DNA of 64,000 nt from Chaetoderma sp. LZ-2023a (lineage: Eukaryota > Mollusca > Caudofoveata > Chaetodermatida > Chaetodermatidae): contig CM067359.1 in assembly GCA_034401795.1 (NCBI GenBank), forward strand, positions 148,738,568 through 148,802,567. The letters are read 5' to 3'. Each line of letters begins with the position of its first letter. Position 1 is the first letter of the stretch. Of the stretch, positions 1 through 10,958 are shown piece by piece. The notes under the pieces were generated by a model. The model made no database searches, was not told where the DNA came from, and saw nothing but the letters and a program-made list of their open reading frames with translations. A program made the position numbers and the translations under genes.

Positions 1-219
1 TTGCACTGACTAATAATGATCATAATCAATATTTGTTACATGATGAACACAATCTATTGATCAATAATAAGTAATTCCTCTTATATAATGACGTCACATC
101 TACTCCTATCCAACCTCAGGTAGGTGGTGTTCTGTGGATTATTCAAACTACATAACATCGAAGATTATACATATGTTCCGTAGTAAAAATATCATATTGA
201 CGGTACTGAATATGGCGCA

Positions 220-3200
220 TCATTTAAGAAATATCCTATTGCTGATTTGCCATTAACTCATTCAGAGTTTATATCAGGCATGGTTCAAACTCTGCTCAAT
301 ACTTATAGCACCTAAATCAATCAATCAAATGACCATGTAAGAATTGAGATCATTCAACCGGCATTGGATATGCCTATCATGATGGATTTTATGGCGTGGA
401 ATAAAATTACAATGGATCAAATTTTGGATTCGATTGAAAAAGTAATTCAGTCAAACATTAACTGCAAGCTATCAGATGGCTCCATGGTTCACGTTTTTCG
501 TGTTGAGGACCAAAACTATGGCAGTCAGCATGATATTCACCGCAGTGCAATCAAACATGATAATTTAAATCTGCTAAATATACATTGTGATGATAAAGAC
601 GAGTACAAGCATGTCAACAATGTATTATACCTGTCCATGCAGAATATCCATTCTGTTTTGCAGCCGGTATATATTTAGGCATAAAATTTATCAAGAAAAC
701 CAAAATCAGATCACTAAACACGAATGGCACAATTTGATTCAAAATAAAACATGTTAGATGTATATCGCGCGCAAGTATCATGCAGCATGTTGTATTCCTG
801 AATGTGAGATTAATAATACTGACTGGTTAAAATTTCCTCAACATTTCGGCAATGATTTAGTATCCGCATCTACTCTGAGTCAACGCATGAATGTCTATTC
901 AGTAGCAACCCTACTACTACTCTACCATCAATATATCTTTCACATTCGGAATGCGATAATCACATTTCCTTAATAAAATCTATCATGGCATTTCTTATGG
1001 TGTGCAATTACTGTCCCCATTGCGATGTATCATATATTAATACACATGGTTGCATAGCATTCTGTCGCCGATGTTCCTCTACTAAATTAGGCATCAATGG
1101 GTGTAATTCTACAGTTGCATCGCATATGATAATGTGTAATGATTGTCATCGTAAGTTTTATGACAAGTGATATATGACAAATCATCGTGCAAAAGGGACA
1201 TGTGAAATCGTAAAGGCCTGTCCCCTCTGCTTCTTACAGGTACCTAACGTGCGTGAGGAACACATATATGGAATGACTAAATGTCATGCATGTAAAGAGA
1301 AGCTCAATGTTAATGAAGAGCATATTTGTTTTCATAAAGTAATTGAAGAAACATTATCGCATGCGCATGCCATGAAAATGGGTGATGAGGATCTAACATA
1401 CGAATCTTATCAAAAATACATCATTTATGATACTGAAACATATTTAGAACCTGTTAACTATACTGACACTAATATTGTCGGCGAACATAAAGTTGTGCTC
1501 TGACATGTGCATTGAGCAGTCACTCGAAGCTAAGTGTGCCACATGTCAGCGAGGCATGAATAATGGATATGTTCGCTTTCATAGGTTAGACACTATGGAT
1601 CAGTTTGTTAAATGGTTAACGCGTATAAAATCTAAGCGTGTTAAAAATGTGTCAATCGAAATTATGTTTTCTCTGACCACCTTGTTATTGTGCACACTGG
1701 GTGTGCATATGATTCACTTTCAATACTTCTATGCGTATGCAAGCACATTAACCTTCATCTAAAACCCACAAACATCATAATGCATGGCTGTTCAGTTCAT
1801 CAATTCCATTAACTTCTTTCCTCTTCCATTATGTAGGGTCAGTGATGCTTTCAATCTTCCTGTGCACAAGGGAATATTTCCCCATCCGCTGAACTCACCT
1901 CAGTATTGGGGTAAGGTAATACCCTTTCCCAAGAAGGAGGTATTTAGCATACAAAATATGAAAGCAAATGAACTGCTCAAATTTGTTCAGTGTTACAATG
2001 AGCAGATATCTAGAGATGCACACTACGATGTTGATAAAAATCTCATCGAATATTGTAATGATGACGTAACCGTCTTACATTTAGCCTTGTCTAGATTTAA
2101 GTCCTTATTTTCTGAATCAACGGATGGACACAATCCATTCATATCAGGGATAACGCTAGCAGGTGCATGTAATGTAGCATATCACACTTTATGTCTATGC
2201 TCTGATAGCATGCAGACTTTACCTGACTACTCGCTAGGAGCAAATAGCATGATCGCTGGTGAATGGATGGAATGGGTTAGGTTAAGTGAGGGTTACCAAA
2301 TCTTACACACACTAAACCAGGGCGAGCAAAATGTTTGCGGGCATTATGTAGACAGCTTCACTCCGCACGAAAATATTATTTTCGAGTTTTGTGTGTGTAA
2401 ATTTTATGGGCACGAGTCTGATTGGTGCGGCAGTAAACGTGCGCAGACATATACACCATATGGTGATCAGACATACGAAGAAGCATAATCGCTAATGCAA
2501 ATGGACTAAATGATTTTATCACCGAATTGGACTTATCACACCCCATAGCTCCGCTTGACATGTTATTTGGTGGGTGTACAATCGCAATTCGATTATTTCT
2601 GGAAGCAGATGAACATAGTAAGCTAGAATATTTGGACTGTGTTTCCATGTACCAATCAGTGATGAAACAATGTTGTTTTCCAGAATGTGCATACGATGTA
2701 GCAAGAGGCAATGATTTGAAAGATAAGCCTGTCCATGATTTCTTTGATCTTATTAAATGCAAAGTCGTCCCTCCTCATGATTTATCCTTTCCAGTATTAC
2801 CCACTAGAATAAGCGTCCCATGTGTGTACAATGTGCCAAATGCACAAGAATCGGTCACTCTACCATATGCGAACATGTAGAAGAACAACGTTCCTGAGCC
2901 ACAGTTAGATATTCACCATGGTTATATCATTAAAAAGATGTACGAAGCCTGGTATCATCCTGAGTCATCACAATATGAACAACATGGCGATAAGGGACTA
3001 TTTTCCAAATACATTAACCGCTTCCTCAAAATTAAGCAGGAAAGTAGCGTGTATCCAGACTGGGTCTGTAGTGAAAGCGATAAAGAGTGATATATACAAA
3101 AGTACTATGCACATGAGGCTATGCAACTCAACCCAGCGAAAATATCAAACAATCTGGCTCTACGTTTTGTAGCTAAATCCGGATTGAATATTATGTGGGG

Positions 3201-3893
3201 CCGTTTTTCGCTACGTGATCACGCAAAGAATAAGATCGTATCAATGCAAAAAGAGCTACTAGAGCTTTTGAGGGATAAAGGTAAATCTGTCAGCAGCATT
3301 TTATTCCTCAATAACAATTTTTTAATGGTGGTGTACTCAGTCAATTAAGAGTAGGTCGAGTCCCCATTAAATACCAACTGTTTTCTTGCATCTTTTGTGA
3401 CAGCTTATGGGCGAGTAAAACTGTATGAAGTCTTGTCCTTAATCGGTCGCCACATAGCCTATTTAGTACCCACGAAGGTGAGCCGACCATTCAAGATCGA
3501 AGCCGGTATCTAGGTTGAAATCCCCTCCAACTACGAGTTAACAAGTTTTTATGCACTCGGTCAAAAAAAATATAGTCTTGAAATGAAGCATTGTGATGAT
3601 CCATCGATTGTTAAACAGGTATCAAAGGTTAAAGGTTTAACGCTGGGTACTGAACAATCAAAACAAGTAAATTTTGATGCGATGTAAAAATCCATCAATC
3701 AAATTATAAAGGATGGTGAAATTATGGATAGTAATAGTGTACTACTAAGCTACCCATCTAAGTTCATGTGCACGTCTCAATTTAGAATTCTTTCAGTCAA
3801 TAGTAGTAAGATGTTCAGACCCATCTTCAAAAAACGAATTTTGAAACTCGGTGATTTATCTTCAGTTCCATATGGTTACACTAGTGTAGTATA
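220..3893 (+). pseudogene. Polinton protein-primed DNA polymerase B, multiply frameshifted
   Basis: Conserved blocks follow the order expected of a Polinton polymerase but are scattered over all three frames. The N-terminal domain is near 270-680. A Cys-rich segment with repeated CxxC pairs covers about 985-1340. An exonuclease motif YDTET is at 1426-1440 and a further exonuclease block YCNDDV near 2051-2068. A palm motif A equivalent, LDCVSMY, is near 2632-2652, and a fingers-type block ending WGRF near 3120-3210. The segment expected to hold the YxDTDS palm motif (about 3440-3470) lacks it. A C-terminal block runs to a stop at 3892-3894. At least six frame changes or stops are needed to read through, so no functional enzyme is expected. 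Role in an intact element: replication of the element DNA from a protein primer. Confidence 0.85.
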
Positions 3894-3903
3894 AATATAA
3901 ATA
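3890..3903 (+). promoter_or_regulatory. TATA-box-like promoter element before the small ORF
   Basis: The sequence reads TATAAATATAAATA, two overlapping TATA matches, and overlaps the dead polymerase's stop. It lies about 35 bp upstream of the ATG at 3938, leaving room for a short leader. Assignment rests on motif and spacing only. Confidence 0.45.
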
Positions 3904-3937
3904 GTAACGTTGTACTTTATCAGTCAGTTCGTAAACA

Positions 3938-4222
3938 ATGTCAGGGTTATCCATAGACGAACAAGCCGCACTCACTGCCCACTCTATGATAGCGTATATT
4001 TCTAATTGGTGTGACAATGATAACGATAAGATGCGCACATTGATTATGAGGAGTATGCAATGGGTTTCAAGAGATGGTATAATTAACTACGGGAGGAGTT
4101 TGGTCATGACTGAAATCAGTTTGTTGTTATTAACTGAATATGGAATAGAAATTGACCAATGGCCGCGAGTATCTTTATTGCAAAACCTCATTAGAAACTT
4201 CATTAGATACCTTATTAGTTGA
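3938..4222 (+). CDS. Small intact ORF inside the Polinton, function unknown
   Basis: A 94-residue ORF starts at an ATG about 35 bp after a TATA-like element. It begins MSGLSIDEQAAL and looks mostly helical, with no signal peptide or membrane segment. Unlike the polymerase before it and the capsid after it, it has no internal stop. The same frame stays codon-like for about 35 residues past the TGA (a His/Gln-rich stretch, to about 4310), so the stop may be a late nonsense mutation. Polintons carry several small unassigned ORFs between polymerase and capsid; this is probably one. I do not recognise the family. Confidence 0.45.
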   Translation: MSGLSIDEQAALTAHSMIAYISNWCDNDNDKMRTLIMRSMQWVSRDGIINYGRSLVMTEISLLLLTEYGIEIDQWPRVSLLQNLIRNFIRYLIS

Positions 4223-4303
4223 CAATTTCATAATGTACTACTGAACCATGGTCACTATCGTCAACATGGACATCATTCTCAGACACGTGAGAACATTGGT
4301 ACG

Positions 4304-4536
4304 CAACTGCCATGTTCATGCAGGTTCACGCTATTGTTCATAAGTGTACGCTGTATGCTATTGTTCATGCAGATGGCTTATGGATGCTATTGTTCATGCA
4401 GGTGACTGCTATTGTTAATAAGTGTATGCTGTTCGCTATTGTTCTAAATGGGCATCTGTACGCTATTGTTCTAAATGGCCGTCTGTACACTATTGTTCAT
4501 GCAGAAGGCCGCTGGATGCTATTGTTGCCAATGTGA
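4304..4536 (+). repeat. Minisatellite GCTATTGTTCATGCAG-type, array 1
   Basis: About ten imperfect units of roughly 18-24 bp built on GCTATTGTTC followed by ATGCAG, ATAAGTG or TAAATGG. The same unit family recurs at 8228-8432 (same strand) and 9215-9345 (opposite strand). The array lies between the small ORF and the capsid gene of the Polinton. Confidence 0.8.
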
Positions 4537-5639
4537 TTTAAATGATGTTGTCTCGCATGTCACATCTATCACTTTCAATCATTCATAATGTTGACTGTTT
4601 ACATCAGCAGATCTTTGGACAGATCTGTAGATCTTACCCAGTCTTGCATCTTGATTAAAGTTAAGTTATTAAAGCTAGATGCGGTGGGTACTGAGACATG
4701 GCTCGCAGTTGATGAAAAGACGGGTCCTGTGAATAATCTCCTTCATACGATGTTCTCACTAGTGGATGTTTTTTTAATGGAAAACGTGTCAGTGACTCAA
4801 ATGAAAATTACACACACTTTATTTTGAAACATTGCATAATTATGGAAGCAATGCCACATCCTCGCATCTCCAACTTGCAGGATGGCGAATGGACAATATT
4901 GGTGAATTTGATAATGTCGCCGATATTAACTTAGGATTTCAAGCACGCAGAAAAATGATGGCTGATAGTGAGACAGTGCAATTAATTGGGCACATACACA
5001 CTGATATGTTCCTGCAGGATCAATTTGTGATCAGATCGGTTGATTTGAGAGTACGTCTGTAGTGGAGTAAAGATTCTGTCGCCATATGTCTACAGACGAT
5101 CGCAAACCTAAGCTGAAGTTTTTGTCAGCTAACATATTTGTACGTAATGTTATACCATCCTCTGATCAGTTAGTATCGCACATGGTTACTCTGAGGAAGA
5201 TGAGTGCCTAATACCCTATTCGTCATGTTGTATGTACAACTTTTATGGTACTGAGTGGAGGTATGAGCATGGATAGAGATAATCTATTGATCGGACAGCT
5301 TCCTACAAGGGTATTATTTGGTTTTGTACCAAATGACGCTTATAATGGTGTTGTTACTAAAAACCCATTCAGGTTTTATAATAATAAAACTACCTACACT
5401 ACATTCTATATTAATGGGGAAGAGGTGGCAACATCGCCAATATGTCCATCATTTAGTGATGACATTTACTCTGATGTCAACTTTTTGCTGTTCATTGGTA
5501 CTGGAGCACTATTTAAAGACTGCAGGTACCCGATTGACAAAGTGCACTTCAGATATGGCACGACACTATTTGCATGGGATTTTACTCCTGATTTAGCTGA
5601 TTCAGAGCATATACTGGGTCATTAAAAGTCTTCTTCCAT

Positions 5640-7022
5640 TTTATTGACGCAATACCTGCTGTTGTGTGTGCCCTCTCCATAGGATCCCATGTATAAGCCA
5701 AGTCCTGAACTTTCTTCCGCAATTCCGGGGAGCAGATAGCTAACATCGTTGTCAGCTTTGATCCAAACGAAGCCCTAACCAAAATACTGAAATCTATGGA
5801 ATCATCCGCTACCAGCACCATAGGTGTTCTTAAAAACAACCAAGCTAAGTATTCTGATGACCCTCTAGTAGTAAAACTGTCAGCAGAGCAGAAAGCATTA
5901 TGGCTGCGCATCTATCAAAGTGGCCAAAGTGAAAACTGCACCAAACTAAGATGGGAGTGCAATATTATTCTACACCACATTAGCGAACACTTAAATAGTG
6001 CCGCATTGAAATCTGTGCGGGAAAGTTCCACAAGACCACCAAACACCCCGACCCCCACCCCCTACCCCCCCCTCGTGCAGCCCAACTACCCCCCCCCCCC
6101 CACCCCTCTCCCCACCCCTCCCCACACTCCCCCCCCCCCATGTCAATAATGGGCATGCTGCTAGAGATGGAATATGCTGACGATGTGGACTTCATTGACG
6201 AGGAAAAGTAACCCCTTGACGAACTTCTGCCAATAGCTGCAAGCAAGCTAAAAATTGAGAATCTCTTTATGAATGAATCAAAAACAGAGTTCACACACAT
6301 ATACCTATCGATAAAGCATGAAACTATAGAAAATGATGACCCACATCGTGGTGGCGAACCATGGAGGAAAAGTAAAATCCTTGGCTCACTGCTTTGCAGT
6401 ACTGCTGACATTTCTGCATGCTGCGTCATGGGGAACATAGCTTTCCAGTCCTTCTGGAAGCTATGGATTCGTAGATCAAAGATGCCCTTGATAAAGGGGC
6501 TATGTTTAAACAATGCAACCTGTGTATCCTTGATGCTGTATAACAGTAACAGCTGGGCAGCTCCAAAGGCAGCTCTAGACAAACTCGATGCATGCCACTG
6601 CAAACATCTACACACCATCACTGAACACTGATGGCCAGACAGCATAATTTCCAATGAGGCTCTATACAAGATGTGTAATACGTCGCTGCCATCTGTAAAA
6701 GTTGCCCAGCAAAGATGGTCCATGTTTGGCCATGTGCTAAGGATGCCAGAAGAGACACCAGCACAGAGAGCCTTGGAATTCGCCCTACTCGGAGCCAGCT
6801 AATACAAAGCCAGGAGAGGACGCCATTGCATAAATCTGCTAAGTGTGCTATGAGGTGACCTAAAAAAGCAGAACTCAGTACACTCGAGTCAAGAATGGGC
6901 ATGTGGAAGCTAAGGATTTTGGCTGAGGACAAGACACATTGGGAAAAAGTGAAGAAGGACTGACTGCAGCTGTAGGATGTTTCCACTACTACAGCTGCAG
7001 AATACAGTAATCATACATACAT
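5640..7022 (+). mobile_element. 5'-truncated non-LTR retrotransposon (LINE) fragment inside the capsid gene
   Basis: The plus strand has reverse-transcriptase features: a pre-RT linker at about 5860-6010 (KLSAEQKALW), the catalytic YADD box at 6173-6184, and downstream thumb/C-terminal blocks through 6269-6631 and on to about 6960 in broken frames (LGSLLC, RWSMFGHVLRM). The segment ends in a short tandem CATACATACATAC tail, typical of some LINE 3' ends. The N-terminal half of the RT is missing and a C-rich tract lies in its place. Stops and shifts make it inactive. The 5' limit is uncertain because 5640-5790 gives no recognisable match. Confidence 0.7.
6036..6141 (+). repeat. C-rich low-complexity tract inside the LINE fragment
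   Basis: Runs of C broken by A, T or G. The tract sits exactly where the first half of the reverse transcriptase should be, so a deletion and a simple-repeat expansion probably happened at the same place. A short proline-rich reading frame across it is a by-product of composition. Confidence 0.8.
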
Positions 7023-7116
7023 ACTACCTTATACAACAAATGTGATTTGCTATGCTGAATTTGATAATGCGATAGAAATCGGACCAGACTTTAATGTATT
7101 AACAGATTATTACAAA

Positions 7117-7584
7117 ATGCTGAATACATTTGAAATAGAGCATCTATTATTCAGTGATGACAAAATGCACGAACACTTCCTCGGAGTTTTTCCAATTGAC
7201 AATGTACCCGTTCATCCATCTTCATTAGGGATAAGCATGCATCCCAGTAATAAAGGCAGGCAGCACTGGGTCACAGTTTATTACACATCGACGGGAAAAG
7301 CAGAATACTTTGACCCTTATGGAAGACGTCCTTCAGACAGAAGAATGATATCAAATATACGCAATGGGTGTCATGCGCGTATTTATTCTTATAAGGGTGA
7401 ATGTGTTCAACCGGCACTGAAGACAACATGCAGATATTATTGTGTATTTTTCTTATATTATCGTTCAAGAGGGGTAGACATGAAGCATATACTATGGACG
7501 CTAAGAAAACGTGACAGAAACGATGCAAAAGAGAAACATTTAACTCTACGAATGAGAGGAATGATGTGGGAAAAAATTGGATAA
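7117..7584 (+). CDS. Polinton adenain-like cysteine protease
   Basis: A 155-residue protein resembling the adenovirus-type maturation protease of Polintons, which processes virion proteins. Visible motifs, numbered from the ATG at 7117: GRQHWV (His50), EYFDPYG (Asp66), a Gln near residue 98, and TTCRYYC with the likely nucleophile Cys105. The family usually has Gly right after this Cys; here it is Arg, which may disturb the oxyanion hole. The frame is open with no stop, the best-preserved gene of the element. The start is inferred: the upstream capsid tail (from about 7023) reads in the same frame straight into it with no stop, so a fusion is also possible. Confidence 0.7.
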   Translation: MLNTFEIEHLLFSDDKMHEHFLGVFPIDNVPVHPSSLGISMHPSNKGRQHWVTVYYTSTGKAEYFDPYGRRPSDRRMISNIRNGCHARIYSYKGECVQPALKTTCRYYCVFFLYYRSRGVDMKHILWTLRKRDRNDAKEKHLTLRMRGMMWEKIG

Positions 7585-8227
7585 TTAATAATAATAATAA
7601 TTATTGTTTCTCACGTATTCATAGAATAATTGATGTCGTTAATTTAGTCTATTATTGTATTTTCTTATTTTGCTTCAATGTGTCAATAAAATAAAATAAA
7701 ATAAAAAAGTGTATTATTTGATCACCACCCCTTATACTGTTGCCCCAATATCGCATTGCAATATTCATGCATACTAATGGAAAGATATCATGTTTATACA
7801 CATGCACCTGGGCGTATGGGGCATGCACATGCACATGGGGCACACATGGCATGCATGTACACATGGGCCGTACACAGGGGCACGCATGTACATGCACAAG
7901 GGCACATACAGGGGCATGCATGCACATGGGGGCATGTGCATGCATGCATGCGCACAGGGGCACAACATATAACTAGCAGTATTACATATTAGCATGCGTA
8001 CATACGAGCGAGACCTTTATTAAACCCTCATTGACATACCCTCTCCAACCTATATGTCATTTTTCACACCCCACGCTCTCACAAATTCTGATCACAATGT
8101 CTAGACAAATGGATAGGCATCTGAGTCAGTCATTCAAATGACAATTTTCAAAAATATTCTTTTATAGGTTTGCAAATATGGATATGAAGAAATTCGATAG
8201 GGGTTGGTAGGTGGGTGTTGGTGGTGG
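7585..8227. other. Non-coding: AT-rich stretch and CATG-rich simple repeat
   Basis: An AT-rich segment with TAATAATAA and AAATA runs (7585-7715) is followed by a degenerate CATGCACATGGG-type repeat at about 7790-7972. Several overlapping frames on both strands stay open across it only because of composition. No gene is seen. The right end of the Polinton may lie here, but I cannot find a terminal repeat. Confidence 0.6.
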
Positions 8228-8432
8228 GGTGGGTTAGTGCATGGTGTTGGGTGATTTTGTTCATGCAGGTGGTCGCTCTGCACTATTGTTCATGCAGGTG
8301 TTTGCTATTGTTCATAAGTGGGCGCTGTATGTTATTGTTCATGAATGGGCACTGGACGCTATTGTTCTAAAGGAGCGGGTGGTTGCCATTGTTCATGCAG
8401 GTGGCCGCTGGACACTATTGTTCTAAATCATG
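8228..8432 (+). repeat. Minisatellite GCTATTGTTC-type, array 2
   Basis: Same unit family as 4304-4536: GTTCATGCAGGTGGCCGCT, GTTCATAAGTGGGCGCTGT and GTTCTAAA variants. It ends next to the sequence GATTGGTTGA, also found beside array 3, so the arrays are copies of one larger unit. Confidence 0.8.
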
Positions 8433-8504
8433 ATTGGTTGAGATAGGGTTAAATGTCACAATTTAATACCATATAACTTACAAAAGTCATAAAATGTTAT
8501 TTTC

Positions 8505-8795
8505 TGATTGTTTAAACATAAATCGTGGCACAATGGTAGTTTAAGCGAATATTTTTTTATACTAATTTGACATAGGAAGTTTCAATTTACGTTCAAAATA
8601 TTCATCAAATATTATATTTTAACATTTTGATTTTTTTCAAACCTAAATCGTAGCACAATGGTAGTTTAAGTGAATAGGTTTTTTTAATACTACTTTGACA
8701 TAGGAAGCTACAATTCGCGTTAGTTTCAAAATATTCATCATATATAATATTTTAACATTTTGATTTTTCAAACCTAAATCGCGGCACGGTGGTAG
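8505..8795 (+). repeat. Tandem repeat, unit about 127 bp, just over two copies
   Basis: Units begin with AACCTAAATCG followed by GGCACAATGGTAG near 8515, 8640 and 8770. Each contains TTGACATAGGAAG and an AAAATATTCATCA segment resembling the arm of the hairpin MITEs. The third unit is cut short. Confidence 0.7.
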
Positions 8796-9214
8796 TGTGC
8801 GTCTGTGTACATACACATCTTGACGCATGTATAAATGTGCAGCCGCCTGTATAGCACAACATTTTTTTGAAAATTTAATAATTAAATGGCTGCCAATTTA
8901 AAGAATCTCCTTAAATACAATAGACACATGATTATTATCTATATAATATTATGCATACAGCATCGATAAGTTTACCTATATATTACCCATGTACCGCTGT
9001 ATTTCACTCTGATTTTTTGAAAATTAAATGACTGGTGACATAGTTTCAAAATACCTTTTTAACCATGAGGGGGCCCGCGTGACAACCTATTTAATACGTT
9101 AAACACGATCAGCAAGAACACGATCAATGCACGTGTGTCAATACCTATTTAAAACACATTAATCTATGCATTAACAAGCATATGTCATAACAGCCTGTAG
9201 CCTCATAGCCTGTA

Positions 9215-9400
9215 GTCGGACATCTAGAGCAGATACCTGCATGAACAATAGCAGACGCCCGCTCATTTAGTACAATAGCAGACACCCGCTCATTTAGAAC
9301 AATAGCATACAGCGTACACCCGCTCATTTAGAACGATAGACTCCATCCACTCATTCAAATCAACCAATCAGAACGCAGTATTTAAATAGGTCAAGAGCTC
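9215..9400 (-). repeat. Minisatellite array 3, inverted, with shared flank
   Basis: Reverse-strand units of the GCTATTGTTC family, here mostly the GTTCTAAATGAGCGGGTG variant. The flank near 9360 matches the GATTGGTTGA flank of array 2. The stretch 8800-9214 between the two arrays shows nothing beyond AT-rich sequence. Confidence 0.7.
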
Positions 9401-9409
9401 ATTTGCATA

Positions 9410-9725
9410 GCAATAGCAGACAGCCTGCCCCTTTACTAACAGTGTCCTGTTTTTTAAAATTTACCACTGGAATGACTGGCTCGGTTACAGAGCCAGTCAT
9501 ACCAGTGATATATTTCCAAGAATTGGACACTCCTGGCCTTTTCGATTTTCTTGACTGTTAATCCATGAATCGTCTGGCGCCTGTAGTGGCCATAACGAAT
9601 GTCCGTTTGTAGGAAATTTAAGCGCGAAAATTATAATTTTCTTGGAAACGATCTTGACTATTAAATGGTTAATTAATACGGGTAGCATTTTAGGCGCTTT
9701 GAGGCGCTGTTGACACATGAAGGGT
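9410..9725. repeat. Hairpin repeat family B, copy 1
   Basis: A palindrome at about 9456-9517 has arms CCACTGGAATGACTGGCTC and its complement. Related copies are at 20538-20636, 21799-21900 and 57846-57950. The flanks hold the shared GGGTTAA motif. It is a non-autonomous foldback-type element with no coding capacity. Confidence 0.7.
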
Positions 9726-10593
9726 TAAGCTACTTCTATTCGAGGCACGAACAGACGCCGTTAAATACCGGCGACAAATATTACAACTCAGGTGTTGTAT
9801 GTGCTAAAATAACTGGCGATCCTGTAATAGATGTGATCATTCGACATCAAAAGCAACGTATCTTAATCTTCTGTTAATCATTATATCACGGGGTGGATAT
9901 CAAAAAGTTATTCAAGAAAAGAAATTTTCTTACCTGTAAGAACGTTTCATAGAATATGCATAAGCTGTTTTCACGTAACAGTTTGCTTAAACTCTACCAA
10001 TGAAATAATTAGACCAGAGGAGGTAGTTTCCCAGGTGTCATCAAAGTTGGCCTACTGTTGAATATTTTTAATATAATTGGATTGGTCTTCAAGTCAAATT
10101 ATACTCAAACTATTCAACACAGCATTTCTTATTAACTAGTATGTGTTTGATTTTATTTTGGAAACATTTACACTTATTTCGGAGCTATATTTTAAATTCA
10201 GGAGATATTTCGATATTTACCTCCTTTCTCTTGTGGCAAAATGTCAAAACAATAGGGTTATTGTGAACGAAGCGACTTGGCCAAATGTGGTGCACAAAGC
10301 CACACAGGCGCGGGGTGGGTGCAGAGTACACACGGCCCAGCCCCACATTTTTAACCAATGAATATATGTAGCAATTTATCAGTTTACCATTTAATCATAC
10401 AGACCAGATGCAATAAATTACTTTGAATATTTTGAAACTAATTTTACTGTAAGATGTCTTTGACGAAGGCGAAATTAGTTTCAAACATATCCAACAACGT
10501 ACGTGTATGATTATTATAAGATTGAGGTCCTAATTGACGCAATGATACTTCGATATTCAAAAGCTAAAATAAACATTCTGGAAAGCAAAATCA
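9726..10593. other. Non-coding stretch with one hairpin (10055-10130)
   Basis: No gene recognised. A short inverted repeat at 10055-10130 (GAATATTTTTAATATAATT... and a complement) is a relative of the hairpin MITE with a TTGGATTGG centre. A sister copy is at 13530-13610. Confidence 0.5.
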
Positions 10594-10958
10594 ATATGAG
10601 GTCATAATAAACTACGTGACGTATAGAATGACGTCATAATCAATTACAGCATGAATGACTCGAGTTAGTCCGTCTTAAACGCGTAAGTCTGACACGTTGT
10701 ACGAATTGTATGTCTTTACTATTTAATAAACATTCTGTTGAATATTTTGATACTAATTTGACTGGGCGCTGTTGCTGCCATAGGCTGCAACAGCACACGG
10801 TCAAATTTGTTTCAAAATACTTGACAGCTTACTTCTATAGTTTTCTGGAAATTGATAGTCAGGGAGTTCAGGGATCGCTCGATTCCAACACGGGTTACGT
10901 GTGGGTGGAGCTTAGCTATAGGTGGGCAGGACATAGCTAAAACTGGAAAGGTCCATTC
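10594..10958 (+). repeat. Hairpin MITE family A (type 1), plus orientation
   Basis: Family layout: a head with TGACGTCA-type sites, then GTACGAATTGTATGTC, then a central palindrome, then a tail TTTCTGGAAATTGATAG and GTGGGTGGAGCTTAGCTA ending AAAACTGG. Here the palindrome is at 10738-10828, with arms around GACTGGGCGCTGTTGCTGCC, and a perfect TGACGTCA is at 10629-10636. Confidence 0.85.

Larger units (their letters stand above)
4588..7116 (+). pseudogene. Polinton capsid-like protein gene, frameshifted and split by a LINE
   Basis: The product resembles the jelly-roll capsid-like family of animal Polintons (often annotated F54H12.2-like). Segments are: 4588-4827 (motif VGxE...GPVNNLLH), then a frame change near 4825 to 4832-5062 (LGFQARRKM, HIHTDMF, VDLRVRL), another shifted block at about 5085-5210, then 5245-5625 (GGMSMDRDN, NDAYNGV, LFAWDFTPDL). 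The gene then breaks off. Its C-terminal end resumes at about 7023 with TNVICYAEFDNAIEI. Between them sits a LINE fragment. In an intact element this would form the shell of a virus-like particle; that is family knowledge, not shown here. Residues after the resumption read in frame into the protease. Confidence 0.75.
1..7584 (+). mobile_element. Decayed Polinton (Maverick)-type element, left part cut by window edge
   Basis: Three Polinton hallmark genes lie in the same orientation: a protein-primed family B DNA polymerase (broken), a capsid-like protein (split by a LINE) and an adenovirus-type cysteine protease. A small intact ORF lies between polymerase and capsid. Polintons normally also carry a retroviral-type integrase and a packaging ATPase; I see neither here, so they are beyond the left edge or lost. 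Terminal inverted repeats could not be identified. The right limit is set at the protease stop codon and is only a minimum. Stops, frameshifts and an insertion show that the copy is dead. Confidence 0.8.

Noticed and set aside
5980-6723. A 247-residue minus-strand ORF opposite the LINE fragment
   Set aside because: The plus strand carries the reverse-transcriptase motifs. The antisense frame has no recognisable domain and includes a Gly run from the C-rich tract.
7652-7995. Met/His/Cys-rich frames on both strands
   Set aside because: Low-complexity CATGCACATG repeat; several frames are open at once, with no conserved motif.
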